Below, in pieces: positions 35,898 through 47,643 of a stretch of DNA of 64,000 nt (position 1 is the first letter of the stretch; every line of letters begins with the position of its first letter). The notes below the pieces were generated by a model that was not told the DNA's origin, searched no databases, and saw nothing but the letters and a program-made list of their open reading frames with translations. Source of the stretch: Vagococcus fluvialis. Its GTDB lineage: Bacteria; Bacillota; Bacilli; Lactobacillales; Vagococcaceae. The position numbers and the translations under genes were made by a program. Where the stretch lies: contig NZ_QPJV01000003.1 in assembly GCF_003337315.1 (NCBI RefSeq), positions 208,208 to 272,207 on the forward strand, written 5' to 3'.

Positions 35898-36698
35898 ATG
35901 AGATTATTATTTTGTGGAGATGTGGTAGGTTCTTTAGGTAGAGAGACGATTACAACTTACTTACCTAAACTTAAAAAGAAGTACCGCCCCCAAGTAACAA
36001 TTGTTAACGGTGAGAACTCGGCAGCAGGTCGTGGAATTACTGAGAAAATATATAAAAAATTATTACAAGACGGAGCAGATGTAGTGACTTTAGGAAATCA
36101 CGCTTGGGATAACCATCAGATTTTTGAATTTATAGACGATGCTAAAAAAATGGTTAGACCAGCAAACTTCCCTGAAAGTACAACACCAGGAGTTGGTCTT
36201 GTTTATGTCAAAGTTAATCAAGAAGAGTTAGCAGTTATTAATCTTCAAGCAAGAAGTTTTATGACAGCAATTGATGATCCCTTTGAAGTGATTGATAAAT
36301 TATTAGCAGAAGTTAAAACAAGAACTAAACATATTTTTGTTGATTTTCACGGTGAAACAACGAGTGAAAAATTAGCTATGGCTTGGTATTTAGATGGCCG
36401 AGTGTCAGCAATTGTTGGTACCCACACTCACGTTCAAACAAATGATGCCCGTATTTTACCTCAAGGAACAGGTTATTTAACAGATGTTGGCATGACTGGA
36501 CCTTATAACGGTATTTTAGGCATGCAGAGAAAAGCGGTTATTGAAAAATTTAGAACCGCTTTACCTCATCGTTTTGAAGTAGTTGAAGAAGGCGATACTG
36601 TCCTTTCTTATTGTGTCATTGATATCAATGATACAACAGGAAAAACAACAAAAATTGAAGCTAATATGATTAACCCTGACCGTCCCTTTAAAGATTAG
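35898..36698 (+). CDS. ymdB: YmdB-family metallophosphoesterase (2',3'-cyclic nucleotide phosphodiesterase)
   Basis: A 266-residue two-metal phosphodiesterase. Metal ligands are seen in LFCGDVVGSLGRE (4-16), VNGENSAAGRG (about 36), TLGNHAWDN (about 66), FVDFHGETTSEK (about 151) and GTHTHVQTND (about 180). The Bacillus homologue hydrolyses 2',3'-cAMP and affects biofilm and motility decisions. It begins the ymdB-ricA-mutS-mutL cluster, with 13 bp to the next gene. Confidence 0.92.
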   Translation: MRLLFCGDVVGSLGRETITTYLPKLKKKYRPQVTIVNGENSAAGRGITEKIYKKLLQDGADVVTLGNHAWDNHQIFEFIDDAKKMVRPANFPESTTPGVGLVYVKVNQEELAVINLQARSFMTAIDDPFEVIDKLLAEVKTRTKHIFVDFHGETTSEKLAMAWYLDGRVSAIVGTHTHVQTNDARILPQGTGYLTDVGMTGPYNGILGMQRKAVIEKFRTALPHRFEVVEEGDTVLSYCVIDINDTTGKTTKIEANMINPDRPFKD

Positions 36699-36711
36699 TG
36701 GAGGAAGATAA

Positions 36712-37092
36712 ATGGAGCAGCGAGATTTTCAATACGAAGACCAGATTAAAAAACTTTTAGATGAATTAGTCACGAAAATTGGCGAAGTTGAAGCCATTGA
36801 GGACTATAAAAAAATTGCACAAAAAGTAGATAAACATCAAGGGTTAAAAGATTTAGCAGAAGAAATTAAACGTCATCAAAAAGATGCTGTTCAATTTGCT
36901 CATTACGAAAAGTTTGAAGCTGAAAAAGAAGCTATCAGGTTAGCAAATGAGAAGCAACAAGCTTTTGATGAACATCCTTTAGTAGTTGAATACAGAGAGA
37001 AATTAATCGAAGCCAATGATTTATTACAACACGTCACAAGTTTATTAGAACAACAAGTCAATGAAGGATTAGAAAAAGGACTAGAAAAGTAA
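36712..37092 (+). CDS. YlbF/YmcA (Ric)-family protein
   Basis: A 126-residue helical protein. The KIAQKVDKHQGLKDLAEEIKRHQKDAVQFAHYEKFEAEKEAIR stretch (about 35-78) is the YlbF/YmcA core. In Bacillus YmcA (RicA) with YlbF and YaaT forms a complex that affects RNase Y activity and phosphorelay. Its position directly before mutS matches ymcA. Regulation and partner proteins in this organism cannot be seen here. Confidence 0.82.
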   Translation: MEQRDFQYEDQIKKLLDELVTKIGEVEAIEDYKKIAQKVDKHQGLKDLAEEIKRHQKDAVQFAHYEKFEAEKEAIRLANEKQQAFDEHPLVVEYREKLIEANDLLQHVTSLLEQQVNEGLEKGLEK

Positions 37093-37110
37093 GAAAAGAG
37101 GAGTGATAAA

Positions 37111-39699
37111 ATGCCTCAAAAAACAAAACACACCCCAATGATGGAGCAATATTTCAGTATTAAAAAAGATTATCCAGATGCTTTTTTATTTTATCGTCTA
37201 GGGGACTTTTATGAGATGTTTTATGAAGATGCTATTGAAGTATCTCAATTATTAGAATTAACATTAACAGCTAGAAATAAAAATGCAGATGACCCAATTC
37301 CAATGTGTGGAATTCCCCATCATGCAGCTCAGGGTTACATTGATACCTTAATTGATAAAGGATATAAAGTAGCCGTTTGTGAGCAAGTTGAAGACCCGAG
37401 AACGACAAAAGGTATGGTGAAACGTGAAGTTGTCCAATTAGTCACACCGGGAACTCGCCTTGCCAATAGTGAAGGAGCTTCAAGAGAAAATAACTACTTA
37501 ACTGGAATTATCTATTTAGAAGATAAAAAGCAATACAGTTTTTCTTATGCTGATTTAAGCACAGGTGAAATTAAAGTAGCGATTTTAAGAAGTATTGATA
37601 GTGTGATTAATGAATGTGAAAGCTTAGGCACAAAAGAAATTGTTTTTGGTTCAGAGATTAATCAAGAATTAATCAATAGGTTAGAGCATCACAACATTTT
37701 GATTTCTCGTCATATTAAAGAACTTTCTGAATTAAGCGTAAGTAATGAGTTAACAGAAGAACTAGAGTCTAGTGATTTAATTAAAGGTGCTAATGTTCTA
37801 ATTTCTTATTTAAACATTACCCAAAAAAGAAGTTTAGATCATTTACAAAAAGCGATGAGTTATCAACCAGAACATTTTTTAAAAATGGATTACTATTCTA
37901 AATACAATTTAGAAATTGCTCAATCAATTCGTACGAAAGACAGAAAAGGAACTCTTTTGTGGTTACTTGATGAAACCAATACGGCTATGGGAGCAAGGTT
38001 ATTAAAACAGTGGTTAGACAGACCCTTAGTCGAAAAGGAAATTATTGAAGAACGCCAAGATAGAGTAGAAAGTTTACTAAATGCTTTCTTTGAGCGTATG
38101 GATTTAAAAGAGCGTTTGAAAAAAGTCTATGATCTTGAAAGATTAGCTGGGCGAGTTGCTTTTGGTTCAGTTAATGGACGTGATTTAATTCAATTAAAAA
38201 CATCTCTTAACCAAGTACCAGGAATACGAGAAGTGATTGAAGGGATTAATCAAGGTCAGTGGGATACGCTACTAGAAGATTTAGTACCAGCATACTCTTT
38301 AGTTGGTTTAATTGAAGAAGCAATTAATGAAGAAGCTCCTTTATCAATTACAGAAGGTAATGTGATTAAAGATGGCTATAATGAGCAATTAGATAAATAC
38401 CGTGATGCGATGAAAAATGGTAAGCAATGGATTGCTGAATTAGAATCTAAAGAACGTGAAGCAACAGGCATTAAAACGTTGAAAATTAAATTTAATCGTG
38501 TGTTTGGCTACTTTATTGAAATTACAAAAAGTAATATTGCTGCCCTTCCAGAAGGTCGTTATGAACGTAAGCAAACATTGGCCAATGCAGAGCGCTATAT
38601 TACGCCAGAATTAAAAGAAATTGAAACCTTGATTTTAGAATCAGAAGAAAAATCTCAAGATTTAGAATATCAATTGTTTTTAGAAATTCGCGAGGAAGTA
38701 AAAAAAGAAATCGACTTTTTACAAAAGTTAGCTAAATCAATTGCCAGCTTAGATGTTCTTAAAAGTTTCGCTGACATTAGTGAGTCTTATCATTACGTTA
38801 GACCAGAACTTGTTAATGATAAAGAAAATCTAGAGTTAATTGAAGGACGTCACCCAGTTGTTGAAAAAGTATTAGGCTCTCAAGAATATGTGCCAAACTC
38901 AGTTATCATGGATCAAGAAACATCTATTTTACTAATAACTGGACCTAATATGTCTGGTAAGAGTACTTATATGAGGCAACTTGCTTTGACAGTAATTATG
39001 GCTCAAATTGGTTGTTTTGTTCCTTGTGAGAAAGCTGTTATGCCAATTTTCGATCAAATCTTTACACGTATTGGTGCCTCAGATGATTTGATTTCAGGTC
39101 AAAGTACTTTTATGGTTGAAATGATGGAAGCTAATCAAGCCTTAACTTATGCCACATCAAAAAGTTTAATTTTATTTGACGAAATTGGTCGTGGTACAGC
39201 AACTTATGATGGGATGGCTTTAGCTCAAGGAATTATTGAGTATATTCATGAGAAAGTAAAAGCTAAAACATTATTCTCAACTCACTATCATGAAATCACA
39301 GTGTTAGAAGAAGTTTTATCAGGTCTAAAAAATATTCATGTCGGTGCTGTTGAAGAGGACGGTGAATTAGTTTTCCTTCATAAAATGATGGAAGGCTCAG
39401 CTGATAAGAGTTACGGAATTCATGTCGCTAAATTAGCTGGTTTACCAGATGAATTATTAGATAGATCCTCAGATATATTAGCTCATCTAGAGTCAGAAAC
39501 ACCAGAAATGACCTTACAAACAACTGATTCAGTACCTAAAGTAGAGGTTGTTGAAGCTGTAGTTGAGGAAACTGAGCAACTGTCTTTATTCGCACAAGAA
39601 GATAATCCAGTTCTTAAAGAATTAAAAGAATTGAATTTATTAGAGATGACACCTATGGCAGCATTAAATTGCTTATTCCAATTACAAAAAAAACTCTGA
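37111..39699 (+). CDS. mutS: DNA mismatch repair protein MutS
   Basis: Recognises mismatches and small loops and recruits MutL. The 862-residue protein has the mismatch-binding FYEMFYEDA motif (the Phe-x-Glu near residue 32), MSH connector and lever domains, Walker [10 protein letters not shown] (about 611), Walker [17 protein letters not shown] (about 688-703) and the STHYHEI switch (about 728). Length is typical. It is 18 bp downstream of the YmcA-type gene and 17 bp upstream of mutL. Confidence 0.97.
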   Translation: MPQKTKHTPMMEQYFSIKKDYPDAFLFYRLGDFYEMFYEDAIEVSQLLELTLTARNKNADDPIPMCGIPHHAAQGYIDTLIDKGYKVAVCEQVEDPRTTKGMVKREVVQLVTPGTRLANSEGASRENNYLTGIIYLEDKKQYSFSYADLSTGEIKVAILRSIDSVINECESLGTKEIVFGSEINQELINRLEHHNILISRHIKELSELSVSNELTEELESSDLIKGANVLISYLNITQKRSLDHLQKAMSYQPEHFLKMDYYSKYNLEIAQSIRTKDRKGTLLWLLDETNTAMGARLLKQWLDRPLVEKEIIEERQDRVESLLNAFFERMDLKERLKKVYDLERLAGRVAFGSVNGRDLIQLKTSLNQVPGIREVIEGINQGQWDTLLEDLVPAYSLVGLIEEAINEEAPLSITEGNVIKDGYNEQLDKYRDAMKNGKQWIAELESKEREATGIKTLKIKFNRVFGYFIEITKSNIAALPEGRYERKQTLANAERYITPELKEIETLILESEEKSQDLEYQLFLEIREEVKKEIDFLQKLAKSIASLDVLKSFADISESYHYVRPELVNDKENLELIEGRHPVVEKVLGSQEYVPNSVIMDQETSILLITGPNMSGKSTYMRQLALTVIMAQIGCFVPCEKAVMPIFDQIFTRIGASDDLISGQSTFMVEMMEANQALTYATSKSLILFDEIGRGTATYDGMALAQGIIEYIHEKVKAKTLFSTHYHEITVLEEVLSGLKNIHVGAVEEDGELVFLHKMMEGSADKSYGIHVAKLAGLPDELLDRSSDILAHLESETPEMTLQTTDSVPKVEVVEAVVEETEQLSLFAQEDNPVLKELKELNLLEMTPMAALNCLFQLQKKL

Positions 39700-39716
39700 G
39701 AAGGAGGAAGATGTAA

Positions 39717-41618
39717 ATGGGGAAAATAGAAGAATTATCATTAACACTAGCCAACCAAATTGCAGCAGGAGAAGTAGTAGAAAGACCTGCTTCAGTTGTG
39801 AAAGAGTTAGTAGAAAATGCTATTGATGCAGGAAGCACACGGATTGAAATCAACCTAGAAGAATCTGGTTTGAAAAAAATTCAAGTCATTGATAATGGTG
39901 AAGGAATTGCACCAGAAGACGTGCTAAATGCTTTTAAACGTCATGCGACTAGTAAAATTCATAGCCGTGATGATTTGTTTAGAATTAGAACTTTAGGGTT
40001 TAGAGGTGAGGCTTTACCAAGTATTGCCTCAGTTTCTGAAATCACCTTAGAAACATCTACTGGAAATGGAGAAGGTAGTTATCTTTTCTTATCTGGTGGG
40101 CATGTGAAAGAAAACAAATCTCATAGTTTACGAAAAGGAACGAGTATTACTGTTGAAAATTTATTTTTCAATACACCTGCTCGTTTGAAGTATGTTAAAA
40201 CATTACAAACTGAGCTAGCTAATGTTGGAGATATTGTTAATAGACTTGCTATGAGTCATCCTGATATTGCTTTTAGATTAACTCACGACGGCAATCAAAT
40301 GTTAACAACAACAGGTAGCGGTGATTTAAAACAAACTATTGCAGGAATTTACGGCGTTGCTAATGCTAAAAAAATGTTAGCTGTTACAAGAGAAGATTTA
40401 GACTTTAAATTAAGCGGGTTTATTTCTCTACCAGAAGTCACACGAGCAAGTCGCAACTATATGTCTTTAATTATTAATGGTCGCTTTATTAAAAACTTTA
40501 TTTTAAATAAAGCGATTATTGAAGGTTATGGCTCTAAATTAATGGTGGGACGTTTTCCACTTGTAGTGTTACAAATTGAGATGGACCCTTTATTAGTTGA
40601 TGTGAACGTCCATCCAACTAAACAGGAAGTCAGGTTAAGTAAGGAAAAGGAATTAGTTGTTTTAATTTCAGAAGCCATCAAAGAAACCTTAAGTGACCGT
40701 AACTTAATACCTAATGTGGGAGATAGTGCAACGTTCCATAAAAAGATAGTTAATGAAGAAAAAGTAGAACAACTTGGTTTTAACTTCGGTACTAGAAAAG
40801 AAATCTCTACTGAATACCATCCAAAAGTTAAAGAAAGTAATTTGATTTATGATAAACAAACAGGTGATTTCTTTGTTAAAAAAGAAGAACCAACAAGTTT
40901 TACAATTGAAAGAGAAATAGCTCAAAAGCCAGAAACTTATAATGAAGTGATACCAGAGGAAACACCAAGGGTTGAAGTTTTAGAAGAGGTTCATGAAAAT
41001 CTAGAAGAAGAGTCCAAACAAGATTTTCATTTTCCTGATTTAGATTACTTTGGTCAAATGCATGGAACATATCTATTTGCTCAAAATCAAGATGGTTTAT
41101 TTATTATTGACCAACATGCAGCCCAAGAAAGAATCAAGTACGAATACTTTAGAAAAAAAATTGGTGAAGTTTCTAATGATTTACAAGAATTATTAGTTCC
41201 AATTGTTTTAGAGTTTTCAAGAGATGATATGCTTCGAATTACTGAAAATAAAGAGGTTCTTGAAGAAGTAGGTATTTACTTAGAGGAGTTTGGGCATACA
41301 AGTTTAATTGTTCGAGCTCACCCAACATGGTACATTCCAGGACAAGAAGAAAGTATTATTCGAGAGATGATTGATATTTTCTTAGAAACAGGGAAAGCTA
41401 ATGTGGCTAAATTTAGAGAAGATACAGCGATTATGATGAGTTGTAAAAGGTCGATAAAAGCTAATCACTACCTAGATGAGCGCCAGGCAAGAGCTCTTTT
41501 AGAAGATTTGAAACATTGCGAAAATCCATTTAACTGTCCTCATGGTCGTCCAGTTTTAATTCGTTTTACGAATAATGACATGGAAAAAATGTTTAAACGA
41601 ATTCAAGATCCGCATTAA
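39717..41618 (+). CDS. mutL: DNA mismatch repair protein MutL
   Basis: A 633-residue GHKL ATPase with a C-terminal endonuclease domain. ATPase motifs are [13 protein letters not shown] (about 27-39), DNGEGI (about 60) and [16 protein letters not shown] (about 89-104). The C-terminal part has [12 protein letters not shown] (about 464), matching the endonuclease motif DQHAxxExxxxE, plus [10 protein letters not shown] and CPHGRP, which complete the metal site. So this MutL should nick DNA, as in species lacking MutH. Confidence 0.97.
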   Translation: MGKIEELSLTLANQIAAGEVVERPASVVKELVENAIDAGSTRIEINLEESGLKKIQVIDNGEGIAPEDVLNAFKRHATSKIHSRDDLFRIRTLGFRGEALPSIASVSEITLETSTGNGEGSYLFLSGGHVKENKSHSLRKGTSITVENLFFNTPARLKYVKTLQTELANVGDIVNRLAMSHPDIAFRLTHDGNQMLTTTGSGDLKQTIAGIYGVANAKKMLAVTREDLDFKLSGFISLPEVTRASRNYMSLIINGRFIKNFILNKAIIEGYGSKLMVGRFPLVVLQIEMDPLLVDVNVHPTKQEVRLSKEKELVVLISEAIKETLSDRNLIPNVGDSATFHKKIVNEEKVEQLGFNFGTRKEISTEYHPKVKESNLIYDKQTGDFFVKKEEPTSFTIEREIAQKPETYNEVIPEETPRVEVLEEVHENLEEESKQDFHFPDLDYFGQMHGTYLFAQNQDGLFIIDQHAAQERIKYEYFRKKIGEVSNDLQELLVPIVLEFSRDDMLRITENKEVLEEVGIYLEEFGHTSLIVRAHPTWYIPGQEESIIREMIDIFLETGKANVAKFREDTAIMMSCKRSIKANHYLDERQARALLEDLKHCENPFNCPHGRPVLIRFTNNDMEKMFKRIQDPH

Positions 41619-41632
41619 GAAGGAGATTTAAT

Positions 41633-42199
41633 ATGGGAGTTATACTAGCTTCAAGTTCGCCTAGACGAAAAGAATTATTGAAAAAAATTATTCCTTCTTT
41701 TAGTATTATTCCTGCTGACATTGATGAAAGTGTTAAGGAACGAGAAACACCAAGAGCTTATGTAGCAAGAATGGCAGAAGAAAAAACCTTAACAATAGCT
41801 GAAAAATTTCCAGAAGATATTGTAATAGGTTGTGATACAACAGTTGTCTTAGGTAACAGTATTATGGGAAAACCGCAAAATGACACGGAAGCTCGCTTCA
41901 TGCTTAAACGATTAAGTGGTCTAACCCATGAAGTCTTAACCAGTGTTTACATTAAAACACCTAAGAAAATTTATCGTCAAACAGAAGTTGTTCAGGTAAA
42001 GTTTTATAAATTAGATGACTCAGACATTGAAAACTATATAAAAACAGGAGAACATAGGGACAAAGCAGGTGCTTATGGTATTCAAGGACAAGGTGCTTTA
42101 TTTGTTAAAGAAATCAGGGGTGACTATTATTCCATCGTTGGTTTTCCAATCGGTTTTGTCAATCAAGCAATGAAAGATATTTTTAAGGAGGAAGATTGA
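41633..42199 (+). CDS. maf: Maf-family nucleoside triphosphate pyrophosphatase
   Basis: A 188-residue enzyme that hydrolyses dTTP/UTP or modified nucleotides to monophosphates, preventing their incorporation or affecting septation. It shows [15 protein letters not shown] (3-17), VARMAEEKT (about 44), GCDTTVV (about 66), [12 protein letters not shown] (about 80) and [16 protein letters not shown] (about 141-156), all family motifs. It follows mutL by 14 bp and is followed by msrB after 1 bp. Confidence 0.93.
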   Translation: MGVILASSSPRRKELLKKIIPSFSIIPADIDESVKERETPRAYVARMAEEKTLTIAEKFPEDIVIGCDTTVVLGNSIMGKPQNDTEARFMLKRLSGLTHEVLTSVYIKTPKKIYRQTEVVQVKFYKLDDSDIENYIKTGEHRDKAGAYGIQGQGALFVKEIRGDYYSIVGFPIGFVNQAMKDIFKEED

Positions 42200-42200
42200 T

Positions 42201-42632
42201 TTGAAAAAAAATGAAGAAGAATTAAGAGAAACGTTGACACCTCTTCAATATGCAGTAACTCAGGAAAATGGAACTGAGCGTCCTTTCTCAAGTGAATTTG
42301 ACCAGTTCTCTGAAGAAGGTATTTATGTAGATATTGTCAGTGGAGAAGCATTGTTTTCTTCTCTAGATAAATACGATGCAGGCTGTGGTTGGCCTTCATT
42401 TACAAAACCAATCGCAACTCTACAAGAATTAGAAGACAATAGCTTAGCACGTACACGTACAGAGGTTAGAAGCGCTAAAGGCGATTCTCATTTAGGTCAT
42501 GTCTTTCCAGATGGACCTGTTGAAAGTGGTGGTTTACGTTATTGTATTAATGGTGCTGCGCTTAAATTTATACCTGTGAAAGAATTAGCTGAAAAAGGCT
42601 ATGAAGCGTACTTACCACTTTTTGAAGATTAG
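42201..42632 (+). CDS. msrB: Peptide-methionine (R)-S-oxide reductase
   Basis: A 143-residue enzyme that reduces the R form of methionine sulfoxide in proteins. Motifs: [18 protein letters not shown] (about 12-29), [14 protein letters not shown] (about 59-72), [21 protein letters not shown] (about 91-111) and the catalytic Cys in [11 protein letters not shown] (about 120). The start is TTG at 42201, 9 nt after AAGGAGG. It lies at the end of the mutL-maf cluster. Confidence 0.94.
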   Translation: MKKNEEELRETLTPLQYAVTQENGTERPFSSEFDQFSEEGIYVDIVSGEALFSSLDKYDAGCGWPSFTKPIATLQELEDNSLARTRTEVRSAKGDSHLGHVFPDGPVESGGLRYCINGAALKFIPVKELAEKGYEAYLPLFED

Positions 42633-42702
42633 ACTTAGGCAAACTCTTTAATCTGTGTTACAATTTTAGGGAACACACGTACGTGAAAGGTGGAAAAAAG
42701 AA

Positions 42703-43320
42703 GTGTATGAATATATTAAAGGAATTGTAACGTTTGTTAGCCCTTATTACATGGTTGTAGAAACAAATCAAATTGGCTATCAAGTAGCTGTTGCTAATCC
42801 TTTTAAGTACTCTGCTTACTTAGAAAAAGAAGTTAAAGTTTATTTGCATCAAGTCATTCGTGAAGATGCTCATGTGTTATACGGATTTTCTAACTTAGAA
42901 GAGAAACAATTATTTTTAAAAATTATTAGCGTTTCGGGTATTGGACCTAAAAGTGGTATGGCTATTATGGCATTAGATGACCATGCTGGACTTGTAACAG
43001 CTATTGAATCTGAGGATGCTAAGTATTTAACAAAATTCCCAGGAGTTGGAAAGAAAACAGCTCAACAAATGATTCTTGATTTAAAAGGAAAACTAGGAGA
43101 GCTAGATATTTCAGGTACTCCAAAAGGAACTGTAGCTAAACAAGATGATTTATTCTCTACAGTTGATGATTCATCCTTACAAGAAGCAATTGAAGCATTG
43201 AAAGCACTTGGTTATTCAGAAAGAGAAATCAAGCGTATTAAGAAAGAACTTGAAGTCATGACAGGTAAAGCAACCGATGAAATCTTACGTCATGGTCTGA
43301 AATTATTAATGAAAAAGTAA
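42703..43320 (+). CDS. ruvA: Holliday junction helicase subunit RuvA
   Basis: A 205-residue DNA-binding subunit that holds four-way junctions and directs RuvB. It has the N-terminal OB fold ([28 protein letters not shown]), two helix-hairpin-helix motifs ([14 protein letters not shown], about 76-89, and [20 protein letters not shown], about 111-130), and the C-terminal three-helix domain that contacts RuvB ([16 protein letters not shown], about 165). The start is GTG after AAAGGTGG. It forms an operon with ruvB (12 bp). Confidence 0.96.
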   Translation: MYEYIKGIVTFVSPYYMVVETNQIGYQVAVANPFKYSAYLEKEVKVYLHQVIREDAHVLYGFSNLEEKQLFLKIISVSGIGPKSGMAIMALDDHAGLVTAIESEDAKYLTKFPGVGKKTAQQMILDLKGKLGELDISGTPKGTVAKQDDLFSTVDDSSLQEAIEALKALGYSEREIKRIKKELEVMTGKATDEILRHGLKLLMKK

Positions 43321-43332
43321 GGAGGAGACTGA

Positions 43333-44337
43333 ATGAATGAGGAAGAAAACAGATTATTATCTGGTGAGATGTCTTTTGATGAAGAGTATATAGAAAAATC
43401 TCTCAGACCTCAGTATTTGTCTCAGTACATTGGTCAAGATAAGGTGAAACGCGAGCTTGAAATCTACATTAAAGCAGCTAAACACCGAGAAGAATCTCTA
43501 GACCATTGTCTTCTTTACGGACCACCTGGTTTGGGTAAAACAACGATGGCTATGGTGATTGCTAACGAGATGGGTGTTAATATTAAAACAACAAGTGGTC
43601 CTGCCATTGAAAAGCCGGGAGATTTAGTGGCTATTTTAAATGAGTTGGAACCAGGTGATGTTTTATTTATTGATGAGATTCACCGTCTTCCCCGAGTAGC
43701 AGAAGAATTACTCTACTCAGCTATGGAAGATTTTTATGTGGATATCATTGTTGGGCAAGGACCAAATGCACATCCCGTTCGTTTTCCGCTACCTCCTTTT
43801 ACTTTAGTTGGAGCAACAACAAGAGCTGGGATGTTATCAGCGCCTTTAAGAGATCGTTTTGGTATTATTTGTCACATGGAATACTATGAAGAAACTGACT
43901 TAAAAGAAATAGTATTGCGTTCAGCTGATATTTTTCAAACAGAAATTATGGAGTCAGGAGCTTTTGAAATTGCCAGACGTTCTAGAGGAACTCCTCGTAT
44001 CGCTAATAGGCTATTAAAGAGAGTGCGAGATTTTGCCCAAGTTGAAGGTGACGGTTTTATTGATTCTAATGTAGCTGATGAGGCTTTACTTATGCTTCAA
44101 GTCGATCATAAAGGACTTGATTATGTGGATCAAAAAATCTTGAAAACGATGATTGAACTTTATAATGGTGGTCCAGTAGGCTTAACAACGATTGCTGTAA
44201 ATATCAGTGAAGAAACTGAAACAGTGGAAGATATGTACGAACCTTATTTAATTCAAAAAGGGTTTATCAAACGAACTCAAAGAGGTAGAGTTGTCACAGA
44301 TTTTGCCTATGAACATTTGGGATATGAAAGAAATTAA
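43333..44337 (+). CDS. ruvB: Holliday junction helicase subunit RuvB
   Basis: The 334-residue AAA+ motor of branch migration. Walker [10 protein letters not shown] (about 62-70), Walker [10 protein letters not shown] (about 113), sensor [18 protein letters not shown] (about 158-175) with the arginine finger, and the C-terminal winged helix ending [17 protein letters not shown]. Directly downstream of ruvA. A terminator hairpin follows. Confidence 0.97.
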   Translation: MNEEENRLLSGEMSFDEEYIEKSLRPQYLSQYIGQDKVKRELEIYIKAAKHREESLDHCLLYGPPGLGKTTMAMVIANEMGVNIKTTSGPAIEKPGDLVAILNELEPGDVLFIDEIHRLPRVAEELLYSAMEDFYVDIIVGQGPNAHPVRFPLPPFTLVGATTRAGMLSAPLRDRFGIICHMEYYEETDLKEIVLRSADIFQTEIMESGAFEIARRSRGTPRIANRLLKRVRDFAQVEGDGFIDSNVADEALLMLQVDHKGLDYVDQKILKTMIELYNGGPVGLTTIAVNISEETETVEDMYEPYLIQKGFIKRTQRGRVVTDFAYEHLGYERN

Positions 44338-44342
44338 AAATT

Positions 44343-44392
44343 GAGTACCTAGTAAATCATTTTGGTTGAGCTAGGACTCTTTTTCTTTTTCC
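44343..44392 (+). terminator. Terminator after ruvB
   Basis: GAGTACCTAG (44343-44352) pairs with CTAGGACTC (44371-44379) with one mismatch, followed by a long T-rich tract. Confidence 0.7.
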
Positions 44393-44440
44393 TCAAAGAT
44401 GTTAGAATACAACAGGAAGACTCAGAAAGGAACTGGTGAC

Positions 44441-45475
44441 ATGACACTACAAACGTCAGATTTTGATTTTTATCTACCAGAAGAATTAATAGCTCAAACG
44501 CCTTTAAAGGACAGAGCTTCATCAAAATTATTAATTCTAGATAAAGAAACAGGGGACATTAAAGATAAACATTTTGAAGATATTATTGATGAGTTAAATG
44601 AAGGTGACGCTCTAGTTATGAATAATACAAGAGTGCTACCGGCCAGACTTCACGGTGAAAAACCTGATACAGGAGGCCACTTAGAAGTTCTTCTATTAAA
44701 TAATACAGAAGGGGATACATGGGAAACTTTAATCAAACCAGCTAAAAGAGCAAAAGTTGGAACGAATATTTCTTTTGGAGATGGTCGCTTAACAGCTGTT
44801 GTTAAGGAAGAGTTAGAACATGGTGGTCGAATCATTGAATTTTCTTATGAAGGAATTTTTATTGAAAATTTAGAAGCCTTAGGTGAGATGCCACTGCCTC
44901 CTTATATCAAAGAAAAACTAGATGACCAAGAACGTTATCAAACAGTTTATGCGAAAGAAAATGGTTCAGCAGCTGCACCAACAGCCGGTTTACATTTTAC
45001 AAAAGAGTTATTAGAAAAAATTGAGGCTAAAGGTGTTAAATTAGTTTATTTAACGTTACATGTTGGCTTAGGAACTTTCAGGCCTGTAAGTGTGGAGGAT
45101 TTAGAAAGCCATCATATGCACAGTGAATTTTATTCATTATCTGAAGAGTCAGCAGCTAGTTTGAGAGAAATAAAAGCTCAAGGTGGACGTATTGTAGCAG
45201 TAGGAACAACATCTATCAGAACACTTGAAACAATTGGAACTAAATTTAATGGCGAGATTCAAGCAGATAGTGGTTGGACAGATATCTTTATTAAACCAGG
45301 TTATGAATTTAAATTAGTGGATGCTTTTTCAACTAATTTCCATTTACCAATGTCCACTTTAGTTATGTTAGTAAGTGCTTTTGCCGGAAGAGAAGAAGTT
45401 TTACATGCGTATAACCATGCTGTTAAAGAAGAATACCGCTTCTTTAGCTTTGGGGACGCGATGTTTGTTAAATAA
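44441..45475 (+). CDS. queA: S-adenosylmethionine:tRNA ribosyltransferase-isomerase
   Basis: Transfers and isomerises the ribose of SAM onto preQ1-modified tRNA to give epoxyqueuosine. The 344-residue protein has [24 protein letters not shown] (about 6-29), [10 protein letters not shown] (about 60), [10 protein letters not shown] (about 184) and TSIRTLETI (about 250), followed by the C-terminal [18 protein letters not shown]. The ATG at 44441 follows AAAGGA by 9 nt. tgt lies 21 bp downstream, so both act in one pathway. Confidence 0.95.
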   Translation: MTLQTSDFDFYLPEELIAQTPLKDRASSKLLILDKETGDIKDKHFEDIIDELNEGDALVMNNTRVLPARLHGEKPDTGGHLEVLLLNNTEGDTWETLIKPAKRAKVGTNISFGDGRLTAVVKEELEHGGRIIEFSYEGIFIENLEALGEMPLPPYIKEKLDDQERYQTVYAKENGSAAAPTAGLHFTKELLEKIEAKGVKLVYLTLHVGLGTFRPVSVEDLESHHMHSEFYSLSEESAASLREIKAQGGRIVAVGTTSIRTLETIGTKFNGEIQADSGWTDIFIKPGYEFKLVDAFSTNFHLPMSTLVMLVSAFAGREEVLHAYNHAVKEEYRFFSFGDAMFVK

Positions 45476-45493
45476 AAGAAAGTAGGAAGATAA

Positions 45494-46642
<1,149 letters not shown>

Positions 46643-46724
46643 AAAAATAAGAATTAACTAGTGTAATGTTATAAAATTTGATACAGTAAATAGTGACTAA
46701 AAAAACGAAATAGGGGTGAAAAAT

Positions 46725-47069
46725 ATGGGATTAGGTTCAATGTTATTTCCATTAGTAATTATCGGTGGTATGATGTTTTTCATGACACGTTCACAAAAGA
46801 AACAACAAAATCAACGTCAAGAATTACTAAATAGCATGAAAACAGGAGACGACATCGTAACAATCGGTGGCTTATACGGAGTTGTTCATGAAGTAAATGC
46901 TGACAAAGGAACAGTTATTATTGATTGTGAAGGCATCTATTTAGAATTTGAGCGTAACGCAATTAAAACAGTGAAACCTGGAACAGCTGCACCAGTTGTT
47001 GAAGAAGTAGCTGAAGTAATTGAAGCTGAAGAAATAATCGAAGCAGAAGAAGAAAAAGAAAATCAATAA
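46725..47069 (+). CDS. yajC: Preprotein translocase subunit YajC
   Basis: A 114-residue protein with one N-terminal membrane helix (SMLFPLVIIGGMMFFMT, 5-21), then the YajC core RSQKKQQNQRQELLNSMKTGDDIVTIGGLYGVV (about 22-54) and an acidic tail. It associates with SecDF. The ATG at 46725 follows AGGGGTG by 7 nt. The tgt-yajC order is conserved in many bacteria. Confidence 0.92.
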   Translation: MGLGSMLFPLVIIGGMMFFMTRSQKKQQNQRQELLNSMKTGDDIVTIGGLYGVVHEVNADKGTVIIDCEGIYLEFERNAIKTVKPGTAAPVVEEVAEVIEAEEIIEAEEEKENQ

Positions 47070-47102
47070 GATTTTCTTTTTTTATTATATAAAGGTGTTA
47101 TC

Positions 47103-47375
47103 ATGAGCAAAAAAATAAGTATGACGACTAATTGGTTGATAAAAGGAACCATAAAAGAGCAAGTCAAAAGTTTACTTAAATCTGGCTACACAGAAGTAAC
47201 TGAAAAAGACATGTTAGATTATTTAGTCAACTTTCGTTGGAAAAGAAAACAGCCAGAAACTATTCAAGAAATGAAGGAAGACATAAAAAAAATTACTGCC
47301 AATGACTATTTTGATTATCAACAATTAAAAGCAGTCACTAAAGTAGGTTTTGACGATTTAGATCATTTACTTTAA
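47103..47375 (+). CDS. Post-transcriptional regulator, ComN-like
   Basis: A 90-residue helical protein: NWLIKGTIKEQVKSLLKSGY at the start, then TEVTEKDMLDYLVNFRWK (about 31-48) and TANDYFDYQQLKAV (about 68-81). The pattern matches the ComN/YrzD family, whose Bacillus member acts post-transcriptionally on a late-competence transcript and interacts with DivIVA. It lies 33 bp after yajC, the usual location. The family call is from memory of the motif. Confidence 0.62.
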   Translation: MSKKISMTTNWLIKGTIKEQVKSLLKSGYTEVTEKDMLDYLVNFRWKRKQPETIQEMKEDIKKITANDYFDYQQLKAVTKVGFDDLDHLL

Positions 47376-47383
47376 TCATTAAG

Positions 47384-47427
47384 AGAACGAAAAATTAGGA
47401 AAAAGCTAATTTTTTGTTCTTTTTTTG
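47384..47427 (+). terminator. Terminator of the queA-tgt-yajC unit
   Basis: AGAACGAAAAATTAG pairs with CTAATTTTTTGTTCT with one mismatch, followed by seven T. Confidence 0.85.
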
Positions 47428-47525
47428 TTTTATAATTTGTGAAAATACCGATAAAAATAAGGTGAAAACTATTAATTTATGTCTTTAAAAGACCATAAAA
47501 ACTTTGAATATAGCTTTTTTAAATA

Positions 47526-47539
47526 AAAAACCGCTTACA
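47526..47539 (+). promoter_or_regulatory. cre-like site upstream of adhE
   Basis: AAAAACCGCTTACA matches the CcpA cre consensus at 12 of 14 positions. ACCGCTT here is inverted as AAGCGGT at 47578-47584. Confidence 0.4.
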
Positions 47540-47548
47540 ATTTAATAA

Positions 47549-47566
47549 TAGTGAAAAAAATCACAA
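47549..47566 (+). promoter_or_regulatory. Rex operator, upstream site of adhE
   Basis: TAGTGAAAAAAATCACAA matches the Rex consensus TTGTGA-N6-TCACAA at 11 of 12 defined positions. Rex proteins sense NADH/NAD+ and commonly repress adhE. Confidence 0.65.
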
Positions 47567-47573
47567 TAACCTA

Positions 47574-47602
47574 TTTACAAGCGGTAAAATATGTTGTATA
47601 TT
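47574..47602 (+). promoter_or_regulatory. Promoter of adhE
   Basis: TTTACA (47574-47579), 17 bp and TATATT (47597-47602). Confidence 0.65.
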
Positions 47603-47606
47603 ATGT

Positions 47607-47624
47607 TTGTGAATAACATAACAA
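47607..47624 (+). promoter_or_regulatory. Rex operator, downstream site of adhE
   Basis: TTGTGAATAACATAACAA matches the Rex consensus at 11 of 12 defined positions and covers the expected transcription start. With the upstream site it brackets the promoter. Confidence 0.65.
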
Positions 47625-47643
47625 ATTATTTCAGGAGGCTATC

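Noticed and set aside
42675..42684. CACGTACGTG palindrome upstream of ruvA as a LexA-type operator
   Set aside because: It does not resemble the Gram-positive SOS box (CGAAC-N4-GTTCG), and the spacing to any promoter is unclear.
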